The notes: generated by a model not told the origin, from the letters alone. DNA of 64,000 nt from Favolaschia claudopus (GCA_037176885.1 JAWWNJ010000015.1:2463578-2527577); one strand, 5' to 3'. Numbered from the stretch's first letter, positions 35,555 through 48,400 are shown. Program-made: numbers and translations.

Positions 35555-36190
35555 ATGACTTTGTGGAATGTACTCGCGCCTCTCAACCCGGGCCAATGGT
35601 TACCACAGGCGCCCGTAACTCCCCGTACCCGCAAGCACGGGGCGTCCAAACGTCCTCGCTCTTGCAAACCCGGCCCCCTCGTCACCCCTTTCCAAAAGCA
35701 CAAAAAGAAGGAGCGTGCAGTGGCGCCTCCCGCACCGACTTCTCCCCCTACTCCATCCGAGGAGGTCGACCCCGCTCCTAACGGTGTCTTTGAGCCTGAG
35801 ACGGAGCTTCCTGACGAGCGAATTCGGATCCAAATGGAATTTGCCAAAATGCGTATCCGTCCGCAAGCGCGTCCTCGCGAAAACATCTTCGATGACCCTG
35901 TCGTGCGCCGCCGATTGGAGCTCCAACGCATACACGACGAAGCGAGTCTTGCGCTTCTTCCCACTCAGGCTCCTCCCATTTTCTACTCGAAGCCTTTGGC
36001 CCTCGCACCTTCGTCTTTTCCCGCGGCGCCGGTCCGTCGCCCCAGTCTTATTGTCCAGAAATGGAACGATATACGCAAGGACGTCGATGCAGAGCGACTA
36101 GATCGTGAAGCGTTTGCCTTGATCCGTCGCAAAGCGACAGCAAAGCGTGTTCGTCCCGTCAAAGAATTGCGCCGCTTGGACGCATGTTGA
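35555..36190 (+). CDS. Uncharacterised basic protein
   Basis: It starts MTLWNVLAPLNPGQWLPQAP and has 211 residues in a single exon. Composition is Pro/Arg/Lys-rich, with a basic cluster (FQKHKKKERAV) that may be a nuclear signal. A Pro/Thr linker precedes a helical, charged C-terminal half (RRRLELQRIHDEASLAL; QKWNDIRKDVDAERLDREAF; KRVRPVKELRRLDAC). I do not recognise a family. The ORF extends upstream to 35393, but the TATA box at 35471 supports the internal start. Confidence 0.6.
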   Translation: MTLWNVLAPLNPGQWLPQAPVTPRTRKHGASKRPRSCKPGPLVTPFQKHKKKERAVAPPAPTSPPTPSEEVDPAPNGVFEPETELPDERIRIQMEFAKMRIRPQARPRENIFDDPVVRRRLELQRIHDEASLALLPTQAPPIFYSKPLALAPSSFPAAPVRRPSLIVQKWNDIRKDVDAERLDREAFALIRRKATAKRVRPVKELRRLDAC

Positions 36191-36636
36191 TTCTAGCGCT
36201 TTTCTATGTGGTGGCGACGGTCGGATTAACTTGCGGAATGTGCCCAGCGATAATTTACCAATCAGAATACTATGCATTGTATATCATCTCTGTGTTCCTT
36301 ACGTCTCATGAACATGCTCTTCTTGCAATCATCTCTTGCAACGACTTCAGCAAGAATAGCGAGAGTGTAAACATTTTCTACGTATACGGGAATTCCGTGC
36401 TACAAACCGACAAAAAAAAGTGTACACAGTACAAGCCATGATGAATCCACAGTGATACGATGAATCGAAATAATAACGAATAATGATGGGGGGTATCGAA
36501 GTTCGAATGCTGGACGAAGTTGGGAAAGATTAATCGTACATGTATACAACAACAACACGTTAGGGAATAATTAACGGGGGTCGTTAGGTTTGAAATGCAA
36601 GACGTGCGAGGAGAGTAGAGGCACGGCAAAAGAGAT
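36191..36636. other. Convergent 3' intergenic region
   Basis: This is A/T-rich 3' flank between a plus-strand and a minus-strand gene. Open frames here have no coding-like composition. An A-rich run occurs near 36411-36420. No gene or RNA recognised. Confidence 0.5.
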
Positions 36637-39139
36637 TTACACTGCACTTCCAAAGCGTGCAGACGTTCCAGTGCGCGCGCGGGGGCGATTTACAACGCCA
36701 ACAGAGGACGCGTGATCGTGAGCACCACTGCGCTCTTTTGCAGAACCCGGAGGCCTCCCCCTCCCACACGACTCACAATACTCGCCCTCCGCCGCGCGCA
36801 AGCTGTCCACCTCCGTTTTGAGGTCCCGCACTTGACCCTCGAGCTCCCAGATGTGCCGCTGCCACGCCTTCTTCGCGCTGACAATCTGCTCCTGCAGCGC
36901 GGCCACAAGGGCGGACTGGTCCTCGCTGATGGTCGCCATCTTGCTCGTGTCCCGTTCGGCTCCACTGGTACGCCCACCAGTGCCCAACAGCATCCCGGGT
37001 GTGACAGGCGAGATCATCGTGCTGGGGCTAGTCGAGCTGAGTGTGTCCACGTCTGCATCAAGCCCCGGATGAGGTGGGACATCTGTCGACGGCGACACGA
37101 TGTGATCACCGAAATGCGAGCTGAACAGCGTCGAAACGGGACGCAGCTTGAGAGCAGGGAACTCGGTGATGTTGGGCGGGGCGCTCTGTGGCAGGTCCGG
37201 TTGATGAAGCCAGTCCCGTTCGGACGAATCCGAAGGCACAGTGCGAGTCTGGAAGTCATCCGTTGTCGAAGCCGCTCGTAAACGCGATTGCGGCCCTGTA
37301 TTGATTGAAAGCGGTGGTGGAGTTGGTCGTGAGGAACCGGGCGAAATGCGAGAATCATCCCAACTGTTAGGACCCTGCAACAACGACGGTGATATTTGAG
37401 GTGGGGGCACTCGGTGAATGGAAGATTTCGATGAGGACAATCCGCTCTGTTGTTGCGCATTGAATGCGGCATATCCATCAGACAGTGATGGTACGGGCGG
37501 CGGAGAATCTTTTTCATCCTTTTCCGCTCGGCCGCTATTGAACAGCCTCATGAATCCACTTTTCTTATGCTTTAGTGTTTTGACTTGCGGCGCGGCCGAC
37601 TCTGAATTGTGTCGCTCGGGTTGAGGTTTGGTGGCAACCATATTTTGAAGGGCAGTTTTCGCTCTAGCTCCTGTGCTGATTGAGCGCGCGCGAGAACGTA
37701 TGGCGATGCTGCCGGGTGGGCTATGGTCGTCATCTTCTGGGAACGGGGCAGAGGATGTGGATGAAGAGGGGTAATTTTGTACCGTCGTGCTCCGTGACCG
37801 CTGCGCACGCGCCTGTTCCAACGAGATTAATTGGAACGTAGGAGATTGGCTACGTTCCATCCAGCCGGGCGGTAGGCTAGGTGCCATGAGGGGCGAAGAA
37901 ATAGTGTTTGTAGGCAAGGGCGCGCTTATGGGAAGCGGAGAAGATATTTCTTTGCCATGAAATATGGAGGCTCTGCTACGAGGACTGCTGGTCTGAGAGG
38001 GTGCTACTGACGAGGCGGATGTGTCTGGAGTTAAAGTGGAACCGGTAGCCGATCTAGACAAGGACGTGGCGAGAGATTCGGTCACCGTGCCCGTGGAATC
38101 GCTACGGGCAACGGTGGGGGGAATTATTAAATGCAGATCGTGTAGGTGCCGGTGTCCGAATCTGGTCGTCGGCGTAGGACACGACGAGATCAGGATTTGC
38201 ATATGGATGCATTTCTTCAGAGTAACCCGACTGACCACTCTCATTGGTGGCCCGACGCGTCAAGGACGGTCTGTTGGCCGAAGGAAAAGGACTCGGAGCG
38301 TATTCGCGGGGGGACGGGGGAAGGTGCAGTAGAATGATGGGAAGTGATGGATCGCGGGCTTGGCGGTGCGCGTGGTGGGGTCGCAGCGTTAGAGAGAGGG
38401 AAGTTGAGCCGAAGACCTGTTTGCCGAGGGGTTTGCGATGGCTGGAGAATCAATGATGTCGCGGACATGGCAGCTTGTGTGGGCACACTGTTCGGCGCGG
38501 TTAGGATGAACATTACAAGGGTCTACAGACCGAGAAGACGTACTACAAGGCCCCGCCGCGACCATGCGGAGAATTATTGGCCGAAGAAATGGTTTCGAAA
38601 GAGCGTTTTGTCTCGAATGAGCGTTTAGGCTTGGCCTGGTGCGAGCGACTAGACTCGCCACTGGGTCGAGCACTGGCAGTGGTACCCCGACTAGACGAAC
38701 GAAAACTGGCGAGGCCTCGTCTAATGCCATCTCTCCCGCGGTCCTCGGGCTCGTCCTCCTCTTCAAGAATCTCTGAATCCATCTCCCAAGGTGCTTTCGA
38801 GCTTTTCCGAATCTTGGGACCGAGGAAGCTCATACGAGGGTCCTCTGGGTCATCCTGCTCGGCGTCGACGGGTTCTGCAGCGTCTTCGTCTGAGCTGTTA
38901 TGGTCGTCGAGATCTAGCATGCTATGAGCGAGCTCGTTGAGGCGAGAACGAGACTCAAGGGGAGGTGGAGGGGAGGGAGAGTTATGGTAGGAGGCGAAGT
39001 CATTGTTCGGGCGAGGGGAGAAGAAAGGTTGACTGTAGACGGAGGGAGAATCGTCGTCGGCGTAGGCGTGGTCGTGGATGGCGGCGCGTTGAGCAAGTAA
39101 CTGGCGAAGATGGTCGTCGTCGTTGGGCCTACGAAGCAT
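36637..39139 (-). CDS. Ser/Pro-rich protein with C-terminal coiled coil, unknown function
   Basis: It starts MLRRPNDDDHLRQLLAQRAA at 39139. The N-terminal exon contains an acidic stretch and MDSEILEEEDEPEDRGRDG. After an intron near 38540 the frame reads through Pro-rich sequence, then SANRPSLTRRATNESGQSGY, EEMHPYANPDLVVSYADDQI. The large last exon (to 36637) is Ser/Pro/Thr-rich with HGKEISSPLPISAPLPTN, KHKKSGFMRLFNSGRAEKD (basic, membrane- or kinase-target-like), and near the end a coiled coil (LVAALQEQIVSAKKAWQRHI to EVDSLRAAEGEY) followed by CESCGRGR. Similar proteins occur in Agaricomycetes; no function is known to me. The low-complexity content and coiled coil suggest a scaffold. Confidence 0.7.
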
Positions 39140-39320
39140 AATAGCAGCAGATACTCAGAGTATACTAGGGAGTATACTCTAATAGCCTTTGCAGGATAGC
39201 GCAGTTCAAATGGGTTATCGCATGAAAAGGTCGTAAGATTGGCGGCACACAATTTGACAGATTCAGTTTGTGATGCGCACTGTAACTCTTCTCTGTCACT
39301 CTTCCGAAGCGACCACCACC

Positions 39321-39840
39321 ATGGACCTCGTCGCTCTCGCACCCACAACTAACGGTCGCGTATCTGGAAAGTCCTGGAAACCCAAGAAATCCGCTACCAT
39401 GTCCGTATCATCATTCTATCATTTGGTTTGCTCACTTTCAAACAGCCGCTCGCATCTTCAGAATGGCGTAAAAACGAAATCTTGGCAGGACAGAGTCGAC
39501 CAGACCAAGAGAGCCCAGGCTACAAAACTTGTTGAGCGTGAGCTTAAGGAAGAAAAGCAGGCTGAGGCAACTCGGTGAGTCGTTCAATTATTGGTTCCAC
39601 TCGACCAATTTATAATGGTGCTATCCATTCTTTATTAGTCGGAGAGAAATCACCATGGCCCGCAAAAAAGCAGCGGAAGAACGGCGGAGGTTGGAGGAGG
39701 ACAAGGCAAAGGCAAGTAACGTCAAACTTTCATATCCTGTTCTATTGTATTCAGTAAAAAAAAATTGCAATCAGATGGGTGCAAGAAAAGCGGCTCGTCT
39801 ACGACGAAAATTAGGTCGTTCAAAGAAGGTCAACGGTTGA
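39321..39840 (+). CDS. CGR1: rRNA-processing protein CGR1
   Basis: A small, highly basic nucleolar factor for 60S subunit assembly. Four exons give MDLVALAPTTNGRVSGKSWK, then NGVKTKSWQDRVDQTKRAQA, LVERELKEEKQAEATR, RREITMARKKAAEERRRLEE, and MGARKAARLRRKLGRSKKVN. The KSWQ.R...TK, long Lys/Arg/Glu helix and ARLRR...KK ending are the family signature. About 115 residues, the usual size. It is convergent with VPS18 (57 bp between stop codons) and 181 bp from the divergent coiled-coil gene. Confidence 0.9.
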
Positions 39841-39897
39841 TCTGGCTTCCTATGTCGTGCATGTATGTATCATTAGTATTAATCAGACAATCCTACG

Positions 39898-42800
39898 CTA
39901 TAATGCCCAGCTCGTGTCCACCTCACTCTCCTTGACAAACGGCTTGTCCAATCCCGCGACTACGCTCTCGCATAGCGGACAATTGCTCGCTAATACATCC
40001 TCCAATTCCGCCCGCAGACGCTCAGTCTTCGCCGCCTTCTTGCTTCCATCTTCCATTATCCCGTTCTTCCGCCCACCTATTCCTGGCATCCACCCAGGCG
40101 CAGACACCACAGCTGCAAGTGCATCAGGGACAATGAGATCCCGCAGCTTGTCTCCGGCCGATAAAAGGTTCCGCCCGATCGCTCGAGTGCTTGTTTGCAG
40201 TGGATTAACCACGAAATTGGCGGATAGGAGTGTTCGTTGGGAGATTGGCTGTCGGGCTTGAACCGTGGGCTGGGCGGATCCGTTGAGCTGTGGTGTAGGG
40301 GGTGCACCTTTGACCAGCTCAGTTTGTAGCGCCAGGATGCGCCGCAACGCATGCTGTGGCAAGTATTCTTTCGCCTGAGAGAAACTTAGTCCAAGTTGAA
40401 AAGTAAGACCGCGAGTCTACGAACCAGTCCAATCAAGCAGTCAGCATGGAAGGTGTGTCTGCACGGAAACACGTAGAACTGCCTCGTCAACAGCAGATGC
40501 GAGCAGACTGAGCACTGCTCCCCAGCGTTTACCGTTACGAAACGATTCCTCAGCGCCGCAATATCCTGTTTGATGGAATCTGCGGTTCGTGTGGCCTCAT
40601 CCATCTTGCTCTTCAATCCATTTATCTGGTTCGAATACCCTTCTAAGGCATTGGTAATCTCCTCTTTGAAGTCGTCAATGACAACGAAGTCGGGGAAGAA
40701 AGGCAACACGTCCTCGATCTTGAGCAAGTCAGTATCTTCCAAGAATCGCATGGCCCTACATATTCCGTCAGTACGATTTCTCTGGCCAAAGAAAAGATCC
40801 CTACGTTTTGATATCTTTCTTGTCCTGCACCACGTACCGCGCAATCTTAAGCCATAGCTTCTTTCTCAACACCTGATCATCCTCAGCCTTATCCGCATTC
40901 AGTTTTGCCAGCTCGAGATCGCCCTTTTCCAGCGCCAAGTCCACGCTATTCTCCCACAATCCCATCTTTGAGTAAATGTGTACACACGGTTGGGTCCCTT
41001 CCTGACTGCTTGCATAGGCGCAATGCGTAATCCAAGTCATAGTATGGCTTGTCTGTAAGGGGATCCGCCGGTGCCGTCGAAAGGAAACGCAACAGCGGCC
41101 CATCGTCGCTTTCGGCGGTTGGTTGCTGTGCAGAGGCGGAGGCGGGGAAGATGTAAAAGGTGACGAGGAGATTGTGGATGGTGGGAGTCGTGTTTTGCTG
41201 CTCAAAGACGACATGGTTGAGGTATCGAATGGCTTGATTTGGCGAGAGAGGTCGCGTGGTGCGTGCTGAAGTTGTAGGAGCGAAGGAACAAGACGCAGAG
41301 GATCGAGGGCGGGCTGCTTTAACCAAGAATCAACCGTTTCTTTTCGCTGCATGCCGCTTTAGGACAGGCCCAAAACGATAGTACAGCTCCAAGTCTGTCT
41401 GCAGGAATATCAAAACAGCCGAAACTTTGTCCATAATTGGTTTCATACCTGCCGATTCAAAACGTCTATCGCCTTCGTCCATTCTTCCTCCATGATCCAA
41501 TGCTCGATGACACGGTTAAAGTCACCTATCACAGTGGCATAATGGAGGTACATGTCTGTCCGGCCATGGCCCTGGATGAGTTCGAATACGGTCTCGGTTC
41601 TAAATTGCTCTGCAATACATTCAGAGTCGGGCGCAGCTCTAGTGTAATTTTGGCTGCCAACCTTATATGTCTCGAAGAATTGCCGAAGGTCGTCCTCGAG
41701 TATGACGCGCTCCGCCTGCAAATTATCGACGTCGTGAGATACCGATTCTGATGCGACGACATCGTCCAACTCGTTGCATTTGCTGAGGTAGAACTCGACC
41801 AGCCAGGTCGCGAGCATCATGCGTTGTGTAACATCCTATGTTTGGCTGTGAAACAAAGACGAGTCCCGTATTGTAGCATTCACTCACTGATTTTCGCGTC
41901 CGCTCAAGGCGTGAGATGAGGTAGGATCGCAGCGAATCCCTTTCACCAACATCCAAGAATTCAGCGCCACCTCTTCAAAGGTGACTGAACATTGCGCGTA
42001 ACACTGAGCCGCCTGGAAGTACCGCCCCTCATCGAAGTATGCATTGGCTTGAGCCGATAGCACATGGTCCGTTGACCGGCAGTCTGCGTGACATTCGTAA
42101 ATATTCAGAGAGCAGAGCTTAATTAAATACAAGATACGCGATACCTTTGCATACCGCAGCGCAACATCAAACTGTCCCTTCTGCAAGTATATCTTCCACA
42201 CGTCACGATCCTCGTTGTCGACTACCAATTCAAAAAGCGATTGATCTGTATACACCCAATATGTCTTGCGAACTGGGTCAGCAGCGAGACCTTTGGCAAT
42301 CTCTCTGTCTTTCTTGGGTACTTGTGAGCGAGGCATGACACAGCGACAGAAAGCTCACAAGCGGCAGCGACTCTTCGTAGGTCTGCTTCTCGTCGAGATT
42401 GCATACACCCACAACACGATCACCGTAGAGAAAAACGAAATGGAATTCCGTCAACGCCATCGAAAAAGGTGTCCGCACAGGAGGACCTGAACTGTCGAAC
42501 GAAGCAGGGTACGGCAACAGATCGCCGCCGTCAATGAAGTTGTCGGTTGGCGACTCAAAATTTAGAGAGCCGTGATAAACGCCATGAGCTATACACGCGT
42601 TATGACCGTCTGCAGATCATTAGAAGAATATGACGCGTACAAGTCAGCCATGCCATGCTCTGAGGCAACGACAATGCCTGGTCAGCGTTTTGTGAGAAGT
42701 AGTGCAGCTCGGACTGCTTGTCACCAGGTAGCTCAAATATTGTGCCGGGTTGGAAAATATGGTGGAGAAAACCTTTCCGTCCTCTGATTGTCGATTAGGC

Positions 42801-43632
42801 ACCCCCAAAATACTGGTAAATGCGTGTGTCGGTGGTCAGGAATGACGAGGGCTTTCCCAGGGTTGGACGGAGGGAAAAAGTCAAACTTGATCCTGTTATA
42901 GGTTGCTTGTCCGTAGGCTGAGCACAGTTTGCAGCGAACGATCCGGAGACTTGAAGAAATCCTCCTCAGCGTCAATGAGCGCCTCGTACACATAGCCGTT
43001 CTGCCCCCCAATGAGCATTTCACGCGTGGACTTGGCGTACGACGCGGATAGCAGCGCTGCCTTGTTCCATGCTATGCTCTCGAATGACCATCCGGAAGGA
43101 CTTGAGCTGGCGCGGCTTTTTCCAACGCGGTAGAGATACCAGTTTTCGCCCTGTGTTGAAGTCACGATGATGTGTCGGCCTGAAGGGTCCATGAATATCT
43201 TATGGACAGTCATGTCAGTAGGTTTGCGGGGTATTGGGACCTTGATAATTTGGTCCGAGTGAGAGAGTTCGATGAGAACAATGACGTTGGTGTTGAGGAC
43301 CATAGCCAGCATGTCTGAACAGACAACGAAACGCGACAAGGGGGCGCAGGAAACTCGTATTGGACGCGACATAGGTCGAATATCGGCGCAGTAGCTGCGG
43401 CGGGGTCGACGTCCTACCACTGTATGAGCTGTCCGACTCCATTGTGAGCATATAATGACGCACTGAAGCTTCGGGGACAAAAACATCGTCGGGCTCGATG
43501 ACAGTCTCGAATCCTTGGTATTGAAGTTCAGGAAGAGGTACAGCTGCTGGTGCTGCGGCATGCTCCACGTCTGTATTCTGTTAGAAGGGCGAAGGAAGGG
43601 CGGGGGACAAGAGTTTTACACTCGTCAAACAT
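39898..43632 (-). CDS. VPS18: Vacuolar sorting protein 18 (HOPS/CORVET core, RING-H2)
   Basis: Tethering subunit for endosome-vacuole fusion. A short first exon (MFDE at 43632) probably leads to a propeller region: PLPELQYQGFETVIEPDDVF, MLAMVLNTNVIVLIELSHSD, TREMLIGGQNGYVYEALIDA. Then come the clathrin-repeat-like helices: DREIAKGLAADPVRKTYWVY, AQANAYFDEGRYFQAAQCYA, FELIQGHGRTDMYLHYATVI, QAIRYLNHVVFEQQNTTPTI, SKMGLWENSVDLALEKGDLE, IEDVLPFFPDFVVIDDFKEE. The C-terminal RING has EQCSVCSHLLLTRQFYVFPC, RHTFHADCL and, after about 120 residues, NCPLCESVV. Two single-base frame breaks interrupt the exon series: one C missing near 41251 and one G too many near 40997. The exact 5' exon is uncertain. 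Confidence 0.87.
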
Positions 43633-43780
43633 GCTTCCAACTAGGACGCTGCTGTGGACCCCGGCGTCCTACGGCCTTGGCGTGAAGAGAAGTTCAGAGA
43701 CGCAACTTACGGCGTTTCAAGCTGAGTTGCCGGTTTTCCTATTTAAGCCTCATACGTCTTCGCCTTAATTGCATCTCACC

Positions 43781-44948
43781 ATGTCGCGCCCCACTCCCCG
43801 ACTCTTCGTGATCAGGTAATTCGATCCTTCCTGCCTCGATGCAATTGATTTTCGCCCTTTTGCAGGCACGTGAAACTGAGTGGTCATTAAATGGGCGCCA
43901 TGTATTATTCTTTCTCACTCTAGACCTAAATACTGATGCGTGGGTCTAGACGGCCTTACTGACATTCCTCTCACTGCGCGTGGTGGTGAACCGTCTGCTT
44001 ATCAATAAAGTAACTGACCAAACTCAACGAACAGAGGAGCAAATCAAAGAAAAGGCCGATATTCTCGTTGGGGATGGGAGTACGAACCCTCCCTTTAAAT
44101 CGCTGATTCCAGTGGATTTACCCCGTTCTTCCAGAGATAATTGATCCAAAGAATCTGTGCACCGTTTACGTCTCGCCGCGCCAGCGTGCACATAAAACAT
44201 TTCACTTGCTGTTCGGTTCTCAGTAGTTCGAATTTGCGACTTCCAGTTGAGTTCTAACTGCGTGTAGGGCATGTTGAAACCCCTCACCATCTCATCACCG
44301 ACGAGTGCCGCGAATGGGATTATGGAAAGCCCTCACTTCTATTGCGCTCACCTTTGGTTCTAAAATATTATAGGCGACTATGAGGTCTTCTCTCGTCGGA
44401 GATTAAGGACATCGATCCCTCTTGGGCGATCTGGAAGGATGCATGCTCTCATCCCTCGTTCTCGCTTGTTATATCTGACCAATGCGTTCGAAAGGGCTTG
44501 CCCCGGCGGAGAAAGCGTACAAGCAATGCAAGATCGCGTGGATAGCCTCATTGCCAAAGTCAGAGTCTTCCCTTCTTCCTTCGCCTTTGTCTGATTCATT
44601 TAGGTTCGACGAATATCACAGGCAGTATCAGGAAGAAGGCCTGCACACTAGAGATGTCGCGATTGTCGCCCATGGGTATGCAACTCGTACATGCATTGGG
44701 GGATTGGTCGTGCTCAGTCGCACTTTTCTCAGGACAACTTCAGTCGTGTACTCATTGCCCGCTGGATTAATTTCCCGTTGGCTCTGGGGTGGGTGTATCT
44801 GCTACCTTGACTTTCAATCCTGAAAACACGCGAATCAGGCACCCATTTCAATGTAGAACCTGGAGGAGTGGCGGTCTGCTCTTACAATCACCATTCTCTG
44901 AAGGAGCCCGCGCTCAATGCCTTGAATTTGTATGCTACTGTGATCTAG
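43781..44948 (+). CDS. SHB17-like sedoheptulose-bisphosphatase (histidine phosphatase), frame broken
   Basis: Histidine-phosphatase superfamily member resembling yeast Shb17, which removes a phosphate from sedoheptulose-1,7-bisphosphate. It starts MSRPTPRLFVIR. The next exon should begin the catalytic RHGETEW motif, but the DNA reads cacgtgaaactgag: one G is missing and the frame breaks inside the active site. Later segments are easily read in shifted frames: TEWSLNGRH, TDIPLTARG, EKADILVGDG, LCTVYVSPRQRAHKTFHLLF, CREWDYG, DYE, IKDIDPSWAIWKD, CPGGESVQAMQDRVDSLIAK, VAIVAHG, RVLIARWINFPLALG, VEPGGVAV, with stop at 44946-44948. A second G is missing near 44384, an extra T occurs near 44504, and the donor after WDYG reads GA in place of GT (44325). 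It is either a decaying gene or poor sequence. Confidence 0.72.
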
Positions 44949-45491
44949 ACTGAAGGGCTACAGTCCAGTTTAGATGTCAACAAGCTGATCGATATGCTAA
45001 CTGTATCTGATTCTATACTATGTACGAATTATAGCTAGAAGAATGAGCAAAATTTCCTTTTTAGGGATCCGTGGTAAATGTCAAATCAAAAGGATGTCAG
45101 GGCCTGAGGCTGAGGCCTGTGGGGCTTCTCTGGTGCCTTGCAAAATTGAAATCTGAATGGAAAAATCAGAGCAAGCAATTTACGCGTAACTTCCGGCGTC
45201 GGAAGCGGTTGTACAGTGATGGTCGCCTGGCCCGGCCGTCTTGACCACTTCTCATGTAATAATTTTGGTATCCATAGGCTGTGGCTTCTAAGCGCTAAGC
45301 GCTAAGCACCCATTCAGCCAGAGGCTCAGATTTTTTGCTCTACAACAAGACTCCATGCTCGACGTTCGGTATTTATCCGTACGCGTGGTCGATCGCCAGA
45401 AAAGCATGTTTTCTTTTGTTTGAGGCGCGTCACGCGTACGGCGCCAAAACATCTGTGATACGTTCCGGGAAAAGATCATTCTCTTTCTTCA
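44949..45491. other. Intergenic region
   Basis: It lies between the SHB17-like gene and the coiled-coil gene. It holds a short tandem repeat at 45288-45308 (unit ctaagcg, listed separately) and otherwise no gene or RNA that I can support. Confidence 0.45.
45288..45308. repeat. 7-bp tandem repeat
   Basis: The unit ctaagcg occurs twice, followed by ctaagca, a nearly complete third copy. The overlapping agcgct is palindromic. Confidence 0.85.
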
Positions 45492-48400
45492 ATGGCTGAC
45501 CCCGCCGTCGAGCCCATTCCCACCGCGGCCGACGAGCCCAACGGTGAAGTCGAGCCTCCGTCGCTGCGCCTCCTGCTGAACACGAGGCGTCTGGACCGGC
45601 AGCCGATGACCTCTCGTTAGCTGATCTCTCCACCAAACCCCCCGCAGATACCGCCCGCCCGTAGACCCCACCCGCTCCTACAGAGGGAGAGTCTCTAGCT
45701 GACACTCAGGACGCTGAGCCGGAAGCAGAATCGGGTAAGGTTGAAGGTGTAAAAGCAAAAGCCGTCTCCACCGTCAAAGCCGCCGCGACTAAAGCCAACG
45801 GTGCTGCAGGAGGTGTCAAGAAGGTGCGTCTATCGCTTTCCTTCAAGCTTCGCATCTGATCCTGGCTTTCTCTTTTTCTCTCAGATACTCAGCGCAGGTA
45901 CTTTTGGCGCTGGCAAGGTCGAATCCTTCGAAACCGTCATCCTCAAAGCTCAGCAACAGCAAAACCCGTTGCTGCGCCTCTGAAGAAGTCCGTCAGCGGA
46001 CCTTCTGCTACGAATTCTAAGCCCCGCAATGGCTTCTTCCACGTCCGGTAGCGCGTCGGTCACTGCTCGTCGCGCATCTGTCGTTCCTGCCAAATCTTTC
46101 TGCCCCCCCATTGAAATCATCCCTTTCGGCCTCCGCCAGTTCGAAACCAACAACTGCCCCCTCGAATGCTACAGCGCGAGGCTCCGTGGTATCGCCTAAC
46201 TGGGAACCAAAGCCAATGGTAAAGCTGCGCCTGCGGGATCAGCTGCCCCAGTGCGGGCCTCGTGCATCTGTCCTCTGTTGAGGGAGTCAAGCGGGCGCCG
46301 GTCTCAGCGCGTCAGAGTCTGTCTTCTGCAACAAGTAAACCTACGGCGTCAGCCGCTTCTAAGCCATCTACCTCCGCTGCCAAGACTCCGGCGGCCAAGC
46401 CCCTGCAGCTGCGCCTAAGGCCCGGACTGCCGCTTCAATATCGTCCATCAAGGAAGTCCAGGAAGATACCAAGGCTCTCGAAGAGCTACAAACGAAGGTT
46501 AATTTGTCTTTGCCCTAGAACAATTTCTTTTGATTGACATGGTACAGCTCCAAGAAGCTACTACATCGCTTGCTTCAAAAGCCGAAGCAGCCATACAACT
46601 CGAGGCACAAGTCGAGGAGCTCAAAGCTTCTCTTGCTACTGCTTTAGCCGACGTTGAGGCGAAAGGGTCGACTACGACAGAATTGACTGAGGCGAAAGCC
46701 GCGTCAGAGTCTCAGCTTAAGGAGGCAAATGATGCGTTGGAGAAGTTGCGGTCTGAACATCAGGAAGGAGCTTCTGCTCTGACCGCAATTCAGGAAGATG
46801 TGGGTATCTCGCAAAATGCATATTTCCCTTTGTCTTACTCGTTTCAGCTCGCCGCCGCCCGAACCGCGACAGCAACTCAGAAAGATTTAATCGAAAATCT
46901 TCAGGCTCAGATCCAAACACTTTGAGGCAGAGGTGTCTGCCTCGAAAGCAAGCCTCGAAGTTTTGCAGGCTTCTCATTCTGGAGCCGACTCTGACGCCGC
47001 TATTGTGGAGCATGAAGCCTGTTGAAGGCACAGGCTGACTCACCGCAATTGAGGGAGAGATAGTTGCGTTGAAAGCCGCTCAGACCCAAGCCCTGAGCGA
47101 GGTTCAAGCACAACTCGAGGCGGCGGAAAGCAAGGCGGCACTGGTCGAAAATTTGGAAACACAATTGAAAGACCTGCGAGCCGAGAAGGAGGACGCGGTT
47201 TGCCAACTTTCTGAGATGGAGATCGAGGTCCTTGAGCTGAAGGAGAGCCAGGAGACTGCTGAGGACGAACGTGCAAAGACTGCAGCCAAGATATCAGGCG
47301 TTGGAGAAGGAGCTCAGCGATGCGGTAAGCCGCAACTCAGCAGGCGATCGATAGTGCGCTGGCAAAAGGAGGCGGAACACGTTTCGCAAGCTGAAGGGGC
47401 TAAGGCTTCATATGAAGGCGAACTTAAATCAATTTCGGATTTACATGCGGAGGTCACTTCTCAATTAGCAGCGCTCAAGGAGGAAATGGCGTCTGCAGCT
47501 GCCACTCACCAAGCGGCTGTCGAGGAACATGGTCGTACACTTGCCGGAAGCCGAGACTGGGTTTTCGACGAAACAGACTGAGCTGTCAGATGAGATCCGA
47601 AGGATCACCGCAGAACTTGAGGTACGTTGTTGCATACGTTTGCACTCCTTCACGAATTTATTTGTGATCACCTAGGGCCAAGAAGCTCAGTACAACGCCA
47701 AAGTCGACGCTGTAAGGCAGAGCATGATAAGCTCCTGCAAGAGGCATTTGAGCGTGCCAAGGCAAGATACTCCGCTCACTCGGTATTTTCCTGGATTCAA
47801 GCTAATACCTTTCTCTTAGGCAGAGGCAAGCGATCTACACCAACAGGATCTGCAGGCTCTCCGTGCGCAATCGAGCAGCTCTGTGGAGCAAGTCCGCGCC
47901 TCTCATGAATCGGCCTTAAATGATCTGAAGCAAGAGCACGCTTCGGCTCTCGAGTCCACCGTTGGAAGCCTCGAAAAACAGATCGCTAAATTAAATTTAG
48001 AGCTTAAGGCCACACAAGATGATCTCGCCAAAGCCAAGGCCAACGTAGAAGCTGCACGAGCCGAGAGTCGAGAACCTCACTGCTCAACGCGATGAGGCAA
48101 AGGCAGCTCTTTCCGCGGCCCCTGAAGTTTCGCCTCAGCATGCGGAGGAAGCCAGTCGATGGCAAAGGAGCTCAGTATCGCTAAAGACCGATCTCCAGGA
48201 CTCGACAGAGATGCTCAATCTGACCAAGGCTTCGCTCGAGGAATTGTCCAACAATCACACTAGGGAGCTCGAGGAGTTGGCCAAAGCCCGGGCTGAGGGA
48301 AACAATGAAATTGCGCGCAGCGCACGACGAAGAAATTACGACACTAGCATCGCAAAGTCAGAGCTACTGACAAAGTTGTCTGACCTGGAAGGAGAACTGG

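Noticed and set aside
36184..36441. Small hydrophobic open frame after the basic protein gene
   Set aside because: It lies in A/T-rich 3' flank, has no leader or conserved motif, and overlaps the end of the upstream gene.
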